Source: Flavobacteriaceae bacterium
GTDB taxonomy: Bacteria; Bacteroidota; Bacteroidia; Flavobacteriales; Flavobacteriaceae
Direction: 5' to 3'
Length of the DNA: 39,749 nucleotides
Assembly (NCBI GenBank): GCA_024644745.1
Contig: JAHEHF010000022.1
Location: 1 to 39,749, forward strand
The notes under the pieces were generated by a model. That model was not told the DNA's origin. It made no database searches and worked only from the letters and a program-made list of their open reading frames with translations. Shown piece by piece: positions 17,679-25,744 of this stretch (position 1 is the first letter of the stretch; each line of letters starts with the position of its first letter). A program made the translations under genes and the position numbers.

Positions 17679-19463
17679 ATGAAGACTGATATAGAAAATT
17701 TATTTAAAGACAAGGTCTTGGGGCACCCTGCAGGTTTGTTTGTTTTGTTTTTTACAGAAATGTGGGAGCGTTTTTCCTTTTATGGGATGAGGATTTTATT
17801 GGTCCTGTTTTTAACGGCTCCATTGGTAGGGGATAATCCCGGCTGGGAATGGCCCAGAGAACATGCCTTGGCTTTAATCGGCACCTACGCTTCATTACTC
17901 TATTTAACTCCAATTATCGGCGGATTTATAGCAGACAAGTATACAGGATATAAATGGGCAGTTGTAATCGGCTGTATCATTATGACGCTTGGTCACCTGT
18001 CTATGGTCTTTGAAACACAATTTTCTTTGTATCTGGGACTGGCATTACTTGTTATTGGGACCGGTTTCTTTAAACCTAATATTACATCGATTATCTCGAC
18101 CATGTATAAGGGAAAAGAGTCCAAAAAGGACGGTGCCTATACCATCTTTTATATGGGGGTAAACGCCGGTGCTTTTTTCGGCATGATGCTTTGTGGTTAT
18201 CTGGCGGAAAATTTAGGTTGGAGTTATGGATTTGGTTTGGCAGGAATTTTTATGTTTTTAGGAATGCTTCAATTCTTACTGGCTAAAAATTTATTCGGTA
18301 ATATAGGTGAAAGACCAAGCGTCATAGCTGCATCGGAAAAATTAAGAAAAGAGAATGAAACGGTTGAAACCAAATCTAAGACATCTGAAAAAGCAGAAAA
18401 ATTAAATCCTTTTACATCTTTTGATAAAACACTTGTCGCTCTTTCATCTCTATGCGGGCTCCTGTACCTTTTCAACGACCCAGTGTCAAAAGTTGGTGAA
18501 TCAGGATTCCTTAACTTCACCCTAGGTGGCTATGACGGGTCCACAGTGACCGTCCTGTTAGGCTTGGCAATGTTTCTATATCTTCTGGTTTCCAGGGTCA
18601 GCAGATACGACAGAATCGTTAGAGATCGTATCATCGCAGTTGCGATTTTTGGACTCTTTACTGTGTTCTTTTTTGCGGCTTTTGAACAATCTTTAGGTTC
18701 TATGACAATTTTTGCAAGAGACTATACAGCGAGAAATTTAACCGGGGCATCCGCAATGATTTTTAAAATAGTCGATACAATACTAACGATTGGCCCCTTG
18801 GCGATTATAACCTGGGTACTGTTTTTATTATTTAAAAAAACATATTCTAAAATTCCATATTCAAATATTATTTTAGCCCTTGCTTTTCTCGGACTTTGGA
18901 TCATTGTAAGTTGGAAAATCAATAGAGAGTTCAGCAAAGACACTACGGAAGCTCCGGCATCCTGGTTTGGCATATTAAATTCGTTTTTTATCATCACGCT
19001 TGCTCCGCTCTTTTCAAAATGGTGGGAGAGCAAATACAACCCAAGTGCCGCCAGGAAATATGGCCTGGGGCTCATATTACTTGGCCTCGGGTTTGCCATC
19101 CTTGCTTTTGGTACTGCAAATATTCCTTCAGGAGCAAAAACAGCTTCCGTAAGTATGATTTTCCTGATCCTTGCCTATTTGCTGCATACGATGGGTGAAC
19201 TATGCCTCTCTCCGGTCGGGCTGTCATATTTGAGTAAACTTGTTCCTCCCCGAATGATCGGCTTTATGTTCGGTATTTGGTATTTGGCTATAGCAATTGG
19301 TCAGAAAACTGCAGGGACCATGGGGGGCTTGATCGACAAAATTTCTGAACAATACTCGCTCAGTTCATTCTTTTTAATATTTACAATAATTCCTATCGGC
19401 GTTGGATTAGTTTCAATCATGCTCAACCCTTTACTTAAAAAATTAATGCACGGCGTAAAATAA
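17679..19463 (+). CDS. POT-family proton/oligopeptide symporter (second, longer copy)
   Basis: A 594-residue paralogue of the preceding gene. The proton motif is EMWERFSFYG and the PTR2 signature FYMGVNAGAFFGM. The late block is HTMGELCLSPVGLSY. It is about 130 residues longer than the first copy. The extra length includes a charged cytoplasmic segment (about 210-250, rich in Lys and Glu) followed by additional hydrophobic helices in mid-protein. Different peptide preference is a reasonable guess but is not shown. The gene begins just past a terminator with no convincing TAnnTTTG element in the 64-base gap, so it may depend on read-through or on an unrecognised promoter. Confidence 0.92.
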   Translation: MKTDIENLFKDKVLGHPAGLFVLFFTEMWERFSFYGMRILLVLFLTAPLVGDNPGWEWPREHALALIGTYASLLYLTPIIGGFIADKYTGYKWAVVIGCIIMTLGHLSMVFETQFSLYLGLALLVIGTGFFKPNITSIISTMYKGKESKKDGAYTIFYMGVNAGAFFGMMLCGYLAENLGWSYGFGLAGIFMFLGMLQFLLAKNLFGNIGERPSVIAASEKLRKENETVETKSKTSEKAEKLNPFTSFDKTLVALSSLCGLLYLFNDPVSKVGESGFLNFTLGGYDGSTVTVLLGLAMFLYLLVSRVSRYDRIVRDRIIAVAIFGLFTVFFFAAFEQSLGSMTIFARDYTARNLTGASAMIFKIVDTILTIGPLAIITWVLFLLFKKTYSKIPYSNIILALAFLGLWIIVSWKINREFSKDTTEAPASWFGILNSFFIITLAPLFSKWWESKYNPSAARKYGLGLILLGLGFAILAFGTANIPSGAKTASVSMIFLILAYLLHTMGELCLSPVGLSYLSKLVPPRMIGFMFGIWYLAIAIGQKTAGTMGGLIDKISEQYSLSSFFLIFTIIPIGVGLVSIMLNPLLKKLMHGVK

Positions 19464-19522
19464 TTTAGATCAAAAAAAGTTTGAATATCGGGTCTTTTAA
19501 CAAAATTTAAGATCTGATTGTG

Positions 19523-19530
19523 TAATTTTG
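19523..19530 (+). promoter_or_regulatory. -7 promoter element for the thioredoxin-like gene
   Basis: TAATTTTG matches TAnnTTTG. Transcription would start near 19536, which excludes the in-frame ATG at 19518 as a start and supports the ATGs at 19554 or 19572. Confidence 0.5.
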
Positions 19531-19553
19531 CAATTGGAAATGCAACTAAAGGA

Positions 19554-20120
19554 ATGATTAATTTGGAAAAAATGAGGAAGATAATTTTAGTTTTTACAAT
19601 GCTGTTGCTGACACTTGCTGCAACTGCTCAGAATTCAGACATCAACTGGATGAGCCTAGAGGAAGCTGTAGCGGCCCAGGCAGTAAGTCCGAAGAAAATT
19701 ATGATGGATGTTTACACAACCTGGTGCGGCCCTTGTAAATTATTGGATAAAAACACATTTCAAAACCCTGATGTAGTCAAATACATCAATGAAAATTATT
19801 ATGCTGTAAAATTTAATGCCGAAGGAAAGGAACCTATAAGATTTAAGGACATGCTTTTCGAAAATCCTGATTATGTTCCCGGCAAGTCTGGCAGAAATGC
19901 CCAGCATCAACTTGCAGGTGCCCTGAGGATCACTGCCTATCCCACTATTGTTTTTTTTAATGAAAATGGTGACACTTTATTGCCTTTGCCAGGATACAAA
20001 ACTCCTTCCCAGCTAGAGCTCTATTTGAAACTGTTCTATAACGATGACCACAAAGGCATTAGCTCACAGGAACAATGGGATCAATATCAGAAAAATTTTG
20101 AATTTCAGTTTAAGGGATAA
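19554..20120 (+). CDS. Secreted thioredoxin-fold protein
   Basis: A thioredoxin-like protein with the redox motif TWCGPC followed by KLLDKNTF, and a cis-proline in TAYPTIVFF. An N-terminal signal peptide (RKIILVFTMLLLTLAATAQ) places it in the periplasm or outer envelope. Two starts are possible: ATG 19554 (188 residues) and ATG 19572, which begins directly at the signal peptide (MRKIILV). The more upstream ATG at 19518 precedes the predicted transcription start. A 25-residue insertion (about GKEPIRFKDMLFENP) separates the CxxC helix from the next strand, as in the thioredoxin_7-like secreted proteins of Bacteroidetes. Its partner is unknown. Confidence 0.87.
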   Translation: MINLEKMRKIILVFTMLLLTLAATAQNSDINWMSLEEAVAAQAVSPKKIMMDVYTTWCGPCKLLDKNTFQNPDVVKYINENYYAVKFNAEGKEPIRFKDMLFENPDYVPGKSGRNAQHQLAGALRITAYPTIVFFNENGDTLLPLPGYKTPSQLELYLKLFYNDDHKGISSQEQWDQYQKNFEFQFKG

Positions 20121-20128
20121 TTTTACCA

Positions 20129-20136
20129 TATCTTTG
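20129..20136 (+). promoter_or_regulatory. -7 promoter element for the ABC-F gene
   Basis: TATCTTTG is a perfect TAnnTTTG match 9 bases after the stop of the thioredoxin-like gene. It implies a leader of about 60 nt before the GTG start at 20202. Confidence 0.55.
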
Positions 20137-20201
20137 CGCGGCCGACTTTATAACCTTCAATTGCTGTAGCTTGGCTCAAACCTGTATAAAATTCTATTGA
20201 A

Positions 20202-22061
20202 GTGAATTACCTTTCTGTTGAGAACATCTCTAAATCATTTGGAGACAATATTTTGTTTGAAAACCTTTCTTTTGGAATCAATAAGGATCAAAAAATAGGT
20301 TTCATTGCCAAGAACGGTACCGGAAAAACTACGCTTCTCAAGATCATCGCAGCAGAAGAAAGTGCAGATACAGGAAATATCGTTTTCAGAAAAGGTTTGA
20401 AGATTGGCTATCTCTCGCAAAAGGAGAACCTCAATGAGCAACTGACGGTGGAACAAACTATTTTCGATGCTGACAATGCCATCTTGCACGTCATCGAACA
20501 ATACGAAAAAGCCATAAAAAATCCCGAGGACCAGGATGCCTACCAGAAGGCCTTCGAACTGATGGAACAAAACAATGCCTGGGACTTCGAAACACAATAC
20601 AAACAGATTCTGTTCAAACTCAAGCTGGATGATCTGGATCAACTTGTTTCTTCCTTGTCAGGGGGACAGAAAAAACGTCTCGAACTGGCCATTGTTCTAT
20701 TGGATCAACCCGAATTATTGATTCTGGATGAGCCCACTAACCACCTGGACCTTGAAATGATCGAATGGCTTGAGCAGTATTTAAAAAAGCAAAACACGGC
20801 ACTCTTCATGGTCACACACGATCGTTATTTTCTGGATCGGGTGTGCAACGAGATCCTGGAGCTTGACCAGGGTAGTTTGTTCAAATACAAAGGAAACTAT
20901 TCCTACTTTCTTGAAAAAAAACAAGAACGCCAAATTGCCGAGGAAAGCACCATTTCTAAGGCGAAAAATCTTTTTAAAAAAGAACTGGAATGGATGCGTC
21001 GTCAACCCAAGGCGAGAACCACCAAGTCAAAATCAAGAATAGATGATTTCCAGGCCATCAAAGAAGTAGCAAATCAAAGAAGAAAAGACCACGAGATACA
21101 GCTGGAAATCCAAATGGAGCGATTGGGCTCCAAGGTTATCGAATTGCATCACATTTGCAAAAGTTACGATGACATCGTTTTGATCAATAAATTCGACTAT
21201 GTTTTCAAACGGGGTGAACGTATTGGAATTATTGGTAAGAACGGGACCGGTAAATCAACCTTTGTCAATGTTGTGACAGGATCCGTACCTGTTGATTCGG
21301 GAAAGGTGGTGGTTGGAGAAACCATCAAATTCGGTTATTATTCTCAGGAGGGCATTCAAATTAAGGAAGGACAAAAAGTGATCGATGTGATCAGGGAATT
21401 TGGAGACTACATCCCTCTGGCAAAAGGCAGAAGCATCAGTGCGGGCCAATTATTGGAACGCTTTCTTTTCGACCGAAAAAAACAGTATGATTTTGTAGAA
21501 AAGCTTTCAGGAGGCGAATTAAAAAGATTGTTTTTATGTACCGTTCTGATTCAAAATCCCAATTTTTTGATCCTTGACGAACCTACCAATGACCTTGATA
21601 TCATCACCCTGCAGGTTCTGGAGAATTTCCTTCTTGATTTTCCGGGAAACCTCATTGTCATTTCTCATGACAGGTATTTTATGGATCGTATCGTTGACCA
21701 GCTTTTCGTTTTTGAAGGCGAAGGTGTGATCAAAGGCTTTCCGGGCAATTATTCAGATTATCGCATTTATGAAGATTCTCAGCCCAATGCGAATCCGGTT
21801 AAAGAAAAAAAAGAAGATTCCAGAAAAGGAACCCCGGCTGAGGGGCAACTGTCTTATACAGAAAAAAAAGAATTTAGTAAACTGGAAAAAGAGATTGCGG
21901 GCCTTGAAAAGAAAAAATCTAAGATTGAGGCCTCGTTCACTAACAATGAAATCAGCCCTGATGCGATTCAGGAAACTTCCTTTAAGTTGCAGGCTATCAT
22001 CAAGGAACTTGAGGAAAAAGAGGAGCGCTGGCTGGAACTATCTATGAAAATGGAACTTTAA
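20202..22061 (+). CDS. uup: ABC-F ATPase, Uup-like
   Basis: A soluble 619-residue protein with two ATP-binding cassettes and no membrane domain. ABC-F proteins act at the ribosome, and Uup-like members affect translation, ribosome assembly or DNA transactions. Cassette 1: Walker A AKNGTGKTT, signature LSGGQKKR, Walker B LLILDEPTNHLD. Cassette 2: GKNGTGKST, LSGGELKR and FLILDEPTNDLD. The inter-cassette linker (about 235-310) is basic and helical. A C-terminal coiled coil (about 545-619) follows a Lys/Glu-rich hinge, which points to Uup rather than EttA. The start is a GTG; no in-frame ATG lies nearby. Its stop overlaps the stop of the convergent exonuclease gene. Confidence 0.9.
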   Translation: MNYLSVENISKSFGDNILFENLSFGINKDQKIGFIAKNGTGKTTLLKIIAAEESADTGNIVFRKGLKIGYLSQKENLNEQLTVEQTIFDADNAILHVIEQYEKAIKNPEDQDAYQKAFELMEQNNAWDFETQYKQILFKLKLDDLDQLVSSLSGGQKKRLELAIVLLDQPELLILDEPTNHLDLEMIEWLEQYLKKQNTALFMVTHDRYFLDRVCNEILELDQGSLFKYKGNYSYFLEKKQERQIAEESTISKAKNLFKKELEWMRRQPKARTTKSKSRIDDFQAIKEVANQRRKDHEIQLEIQMERLGSKVIELHHICKSYDDIVLINKFDYVFKRGERIGIIGKNGTGKSTFVNVVTGSVPVDSGKVVVGETIKFGYYSQEGIQIKEGQKVIDVIREFGDYIPLAKGRSISAGQLLERFLFDRKKQYDFVEKLSGGELKRLFLCTVLIQNPNFLILDEPTNDLDIITLQVLENFLLDFPGNLIVISHDRYFMDRIVDQLFVFEGEGVIKGFPGNYSDYRIYEDSQPNANPVKEKKEDSRKGTPAEGQLSYTEKKEFSKLEKEIAGLEKKKSKIEASFTNNEISPDAIQETSFKLQAIIKELEEKEERWLELSMKMEL

Positions 22062-22777
22062 CCTGTTCTTGTGATTTGATTTTTAAAAAGTTCGCCACCA
22101 TTGATGAACCTCAGGTAAACACGGGTTAAGGCTATGGTATCCTGCTCACAATACTTTACAATTCTCAAGATATCACCATCGTGATAATATACATGAGCCA
22201 CTTCGCTGCCGGAAATGCCATCATCCTTAGGAGAAGTTATGCCCAGGATATGAGTCAACTGCTCAAGAGAAGTATAATGCTTGTAATCACCAAACTTCCA
22301 CATTTCCATAGTGTCCAGATGTCTCACTTCCCAGGGTTTTTTGCCAAATAAGTTCAAAATGTCAGGAAGTACGATCCGGTTAACCAGCATTCTTCTCGCC
22401 AGATAAGGAAAATCAAACTCCTTACCGTTATGGGCACAAAAAAGATTGTTTTTTGAATTAAAACTTGTTTCTACAAAAGACTTGAATTCGCATAACAGCA
22501 ATCTTTCATCTTTTTGGCAAAAGGATCTCAGGGTATATTCCCGACAAGCTTGTTCTTTAAAATATCCTACAGATATACAAATGATCTTCCCAAATTCTGC
22601 CCATATTCCCGCCCTCTCATAAAAATCTTCCGGAGACGTACCCTCCCTTCGCTGGTAACGTGTTTTCTTTTCAAATAACTCCTGTTCTTTTTGGCTCAAT
22701 GCGTCGTATTGAGAAGCCTGGGGGACCGTTTCTATATCGAGAAACAAAATGCGATGCAAAAAACCCCTGTGAATCAT
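22058..22777 (-). CDS. DEDD-type 3'-5' exonuclease (PolB exonuclease-like)
   Basis: A 239-residue stand-alone exonuclease of the DNA polymerase B exonuclease-like group. Metal-binding motifs are ILFLDIETVP (Exo I, Asp and Glu), HNGKEFDFPYLARRML (Exo II, Asp) and YCEQDTIALTRVY (Exo III, Asp). The substrate (DNA or RNA) is not known. The start is doubtful. The ATG at 22777 sits in the loop of a terminator hairpin (22764-22797), and an in-frame TTG at 22759 just past the hairpin would give a protein six residues shorter that still keeps Exo I. Its stop overlaps that of the convergent ABC-F gene. Confidence 0.85.
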   Translation of the reverse strand: MIHRGFLHRILFLDIETVPQASQYDALSQKEQELFEKKTRYQRREGTSPEDFYERAGIWAEFGKIICISVGYFKEQACREYTLRSFCQKDERLLLCEFKSFVETSFNSKNNLFCAHNGKEFDFPYLARRMLVNRIVLPDILNLFGKKPWEVRHLDTMEMWKFGDYKHYTSLEQLTHILGITSPKDDGISGSEVAHVYYHDGDILRIVKYCEQDTIALTRVYLRFINGGELFKNQITRTG

Positions 22778-22797
22778 ATACTATTAATTCACAGGGG
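22758..22797 (-). terminator. Terminator of the TonB-receptor operon, overlapping the exonuclease start
   Basis: On the minus strand CCCCTGTGAAT (22797-22787) pairs perfectly with ATTCACAGGGG (22774-22764) around a 12-base loop. Six T residues follow (22763-22758). It lies 45 bases beyond the TonB-receptor stop. The loop carries the ATG of the next gene. Confidence 0.85.
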
Positions 22798-22801
22798 CCT
22801 T

Positions 22802-22815
22802 AAAAGTTAACTTTT
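22802..22815. repeat. 14-bp perfect palindrome
   Basis: AAAAGTTAACTTTT lies between the TonB-receptor stop and the terminator. On the minus strand its right half reads TAACTTTT, one base off a -7 element, which would start a transcript at the terminator hairpin. It could be a weak exonuclease promoter or an operator. Confidence 0.35.
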
Positions 22816-22841
22816 CTAAGCTCGAAAAATATTTGTCTGCC

Positions 22842-25655
22842 TTAGAACCTGTAGGTATAGCCCAAGGAAATCCCGGTTCCCGGGTCAAGGCTCGAAAATA
22901 TCTGATCCTCGGCCTTGAATGACTGGTATCTCGCTTCCATTTTACTGCCCAGTAAGTTCTTCACCGAAAAATTGATGTTTGAGCGCTGATCCTCGCCAAA
23001 GGACTTGTTTAAAATAAAGTCCAAACTGTGAAATGGCATGGTGTATGCATCCGGAACATCTCCCGTACCAACCACCTGAAGCGTCTTGCCCTGTACATTG
23101 TAATACAGACTCGTCTGCCACCCTGTATCATTGGCATAATTCAATCCGAAATTGATCAAATAGGGTGACTGCCCCTGCATATCACGCGTATCGCTGATTG
23201 ATTCGCCCTCTCTTAAACTTAAGGTTCTTCTTTCCAGTTCGGCATCTGTCATTTCAAGTTCTGATTTGATCAGAGAGAAATTTAAATTGAAACTAAAGTC
23301 TTCCATTTTTTCCAGAATGAATCCGAAATTTTTCCTCAGTTCAAACTCAGCTCCGTAAACCGTCGCTTTTCCTGTATTCAAGGGTATAAACTGGTCAGAT
23401 GCTGATAAAAAGTATGACAATTCAATTGGGTCCTTGAAATTCTTGTAGAACGCACTTACTGCAAACATCTGCGCCTTGTCTCCAAAATGTTCCCATCGCA
23501 GATCAAGGTTATTGACATAAGTAGGTTGGAGGTCAATATTACCATTAAAGGTCGTACTGGAGATCGGGTCAAAAATCTGTGTTATCGATGCCTCCTTGAA
23601 CGAAGGTCTCGCAGTGGTTCTTCCATAGGCCAAACGAAGGTTAGAAGCGTCATTCAGGGAATAGATGAAATTAGCCGAGGGGAAAAAATCTGCTTTGTCA
23701 AGGATCTTCTCGTCGTCAAGCACGACATCGCCCTGATTGTTTGTTCCAGTATAGTACAAATCAAATTTCTCAAATCGCAAGCCAACAATTGACTTCAGTT
23801 TCTCGGTAATCTGAAATTCTTCAGACACATAGGCAGCGGCAATGGTCTGACTTGCATCAAAGGTATTTGTCGGTTCAAAATTTCCTTCGGCAAAAGTTCC
23901 TTTTCTTGAATTTACCGTCCAGATGTTTTGAGGCACCAGCAACTGATCTGCATCTCCGTTAAAATCTTGTCCTGCGCCACCCTGAATTCTCAATTGATAG
24001 GCATCAATAGAAAAATCCCTTTGCTTGTAGGTATAAGCGCCTCCAAACAATAATCTGGCTTTTTTAGCGAACAAATCGTGCCTTTTTGTAAGGTCGAGTT
24101 TCCCTACAACATTGACCTCTTCAAGGTCCCTCCAAATCCTTTGAGGACTCCCTGCAGAACTTGGGCTGATAAAATATACGTCTTCCCCTGAATCATACTC
24201 AAATGGTGTGACACGTACATCTTTATCGTTAATTTTAGAAATAGTCGGAGCTATTTTCCATTCCACGTTCCATGAACCATCATCATTTGAATGCTTTCCA
24301 TTCAACAGGATATTTGTAATCTGGCTTTGCTTGTATTCCAGGTTGTCCTTAAATATGGTTACAGCATCTGAAAACAATATTTCCTGTCTTAAATAACCTG
24401 CGCTTGATACGCCATTCTGAATATGAAGCCCAGACAATTTGTATTTGCTTTTGTCCGTCTTAAAGGTCAATCCCGCCATCATGTTCCACAGTACATTGTT
24501 TTTGGCCAGATCTCCCTTTTGCAACTTATCAGGATCGAGTTCATTTTCGCTCTTATCTGCTGACTTCCGCCAGTTGCCATTCTGTAGGTCCTTGTAATAT
24601 AAGTATTCATTTCTGTAAGAGGCAACCGCCTGATAGCCCAGTTTATTCCCTTTACCCACGTTGTAAAGATTTCCTGCGGTCAAACCAAAACTGGTATTCA
24701 TAAAACTGGTTTCGTTCTGTGCGGCCATTTCGGGCTCAAATTGAGATGTCCAGTAAGATGTTGCCGGGTTGTTGGCAGATGGGGGCGGGATCGTAATTTC
24801 TCGAGGAACCGGTTTTGATCTTTTTCCTCCGTCATAACCCAAAGGATCTGCGACGCTTCCCTTATAACTCAGGTAATCTGAATTAAAATGCATGTTTGGA
24901 TTGTATTCTGCGCCTACAGAAAAACTGTATTCTTCTTTATTGGGGAAATCCTTGGTCACAATATTCACAACCCCTCCTGTAAAATCAGCCGGGTAATCTG
25001 CCGTAAAGGATTTAACTACCTGGATATTATCCAGAATATTGGTTGGAAATATATCCAGTTGAATTGTATTCCTGTCTGGATCCAAACCCGGGATGTCAAC
25101 TCCATTGAGAATGGATTTGGTATAACGGTCTCCAAGGCCCCTGACATAAACATACTTTCCTCCCTGAACAGAAACACCCGGAACACTTTTTACGGCACTG
25201 GCCGCTTTACTCGCACCGATCTTACTAAAAGTCTGTGCTGAAATTCCATCAAGCAGATTTATTGATTTTTTCTGAACATTCAAAATGGAAGCTTCGGTAT
25301 TTTCTGCCGTTGTCGCTTTGACGATGACTTCCTCCAGTTCATTCGACAAGGGTCCTATGCTGGCATTGACATTGGTAACCTCTCCAGCCCTGATTTGAAC
25401 CTGTGAAATTTCTTTGGTTTCATAGCCAATAAATGAAAATGACACCGTATAAATTCCCTCATCCAGTTTGATGCTGTAATTCCCTTCAAAATCGGTGGTC
25501 GTACCCGTACCTGTTTCTTTGATCACTACATTGGCAAAAGGGAGTACATCATTGTACTCCTTATCCATTACCTTACCCGTTAATTCTCCTGATTGAGCCA
25601 TTGCAAGGCTCGTCATCAGTCCAAAAAGTATAAGGTATAAAATTTGATTCTTCAT
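22842..25655 (-). CDS. TonB-dependent outer-membrane receptor
   Basis: A 937-residue TonB-energised outer-membrane transporter. The start at ATG 25655 gives a signal peptide MKNQILYLILFGLMTSLAMA; ten further upstream codons are unlikely to be translated. A carboxypeptidase-regulatory-like domain (about 24-110, with LPFANVVIKETGTGTTTDFEGNY) precedes the plug (about 135-235: GVSVQGGKYVYVRGLGDRY, GGVVNIVTKD). The 22-strand barrel ends in the outer-membrane signal YRF. No SusD partner is adjacent, so it is not a SusCD glycan pair. A surface lipoprotein gene lies upstream in the same operon and a two-component system is divergent. The ligand is unknown. Confidence 0.93.
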   Translation of the reverse strand: MKNQILYLILFGLMTSLAMAQSGELTGKVMDKEYNDVLPFANVVIKETGTGTTTDFEGNYSIKLDEGIYTVSFSFIGYETKEISQVQIRAGEVTNVNASIGPLSNELEEVIVKATTAENTEASILNVQKKSINLLDGISAQTFSKIGASKAASAVKSVPGVSVQGGKYVYVRGLGDRYTKSILNGVDIPGLDPDRNTIQLDIFPTNILDNIQVVKSFTADYPADFTGGVVNIVTKDFPNKEEYSFSVGAEYNPNMHFNSDYLSYKGSVADPLGYDGGKRSKPVPREITIPPPSANNPATSYWTSQFEPEMAAQNETSFMNTSFGLTAGNLYNVGKGNKLGYQAVASYRNEYLYYKDLQNGNWRKSADKSENELDPDKLQKGDLAKNNVLWNMMAGLTFKTDKSKYKLSGLHIQNGVSSAGYLRQEILFSDAVTIFKDNLEYKQSQITNILLNGKHSNDDGSWNVEWKIAPTISKINDKDVRVTPFEYDSGEDVYFISPSSAGSPQRIWRDLEEVNVVGKLDLTKRHDLFAKKARLLFGGAYTYKQRDFSIDAYQLRIQGGAGQDFNGDADQLLVPQNIWTVNSRKGTFAEGNFEPTNTFDASQTIAAAYVSEEFQITEKLKSIVGLRFEKFDLYYTGTNNQGDVVLDDEKILDKADFFPSANFIYSLNDASNLRLAYGRTTARPSFKEASITQIFDPISSTTFNGNIDLQPTYVNNLDLRWEHFGDKAQMFAVSAFYKNFKDPIELSYFLSASDQFIPLNTGKATVYGAEFELRKNFGFILEKMEDFSFNLNFSLIKSELEMTDAELERRTLSLREGESISDTRDMQGQSPYLINFGLNYANDTGWQTSLYYNVQGKTLQVVGTGDVPDAYTMPFHSLDFILNKSFGEDQRSNINFSVKNLLGSKMEARYQSFKAEDQIFSSLDPGTGISLGYTYRF

Positions 25656-25680
25656 TTCTATCTTTCTATTTGTTTGGTAT

Positions 25681-25716
25681 AACAATTGCCCACCCTACTG
25701 CAGATGAGCAATTGCT
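25681..25716 (-). other. Intercistronic hairpin between lipoprotein and TonB receptor
   Basis: AGCAATTGCTCA and TGGGCAATTGTT (minus strand, 25716-25705 and 25692-25681) can form a 12-bp stem with two G-U pairs and a 12-base loop. No T tract follows, so it is more likely an RNA-processing or stability element than a terminator. Confidence 0.5.
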
Positions 25717-25744
25717 TTGTCTTGTTTCTCGTTTCGTTTTGTTT

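Noticed and set aside
21769-22047. Lys/Arg-rich open frame within the ABC-F gene.
   Set aside because: It is the shifted frame of the A-rich sequence coding for the Lys/Glu-rich coiled coil of the ABC-F protein.
22842-25655. SusC-type glycan receptor and polysaccharide utilisation locus.
   Set aside because: There is no SusD, glycoside hydrolase or carbohydrate sensor next to it, and the neighbouring lipoprotein is a beta helix, not a TPR SusD fold.
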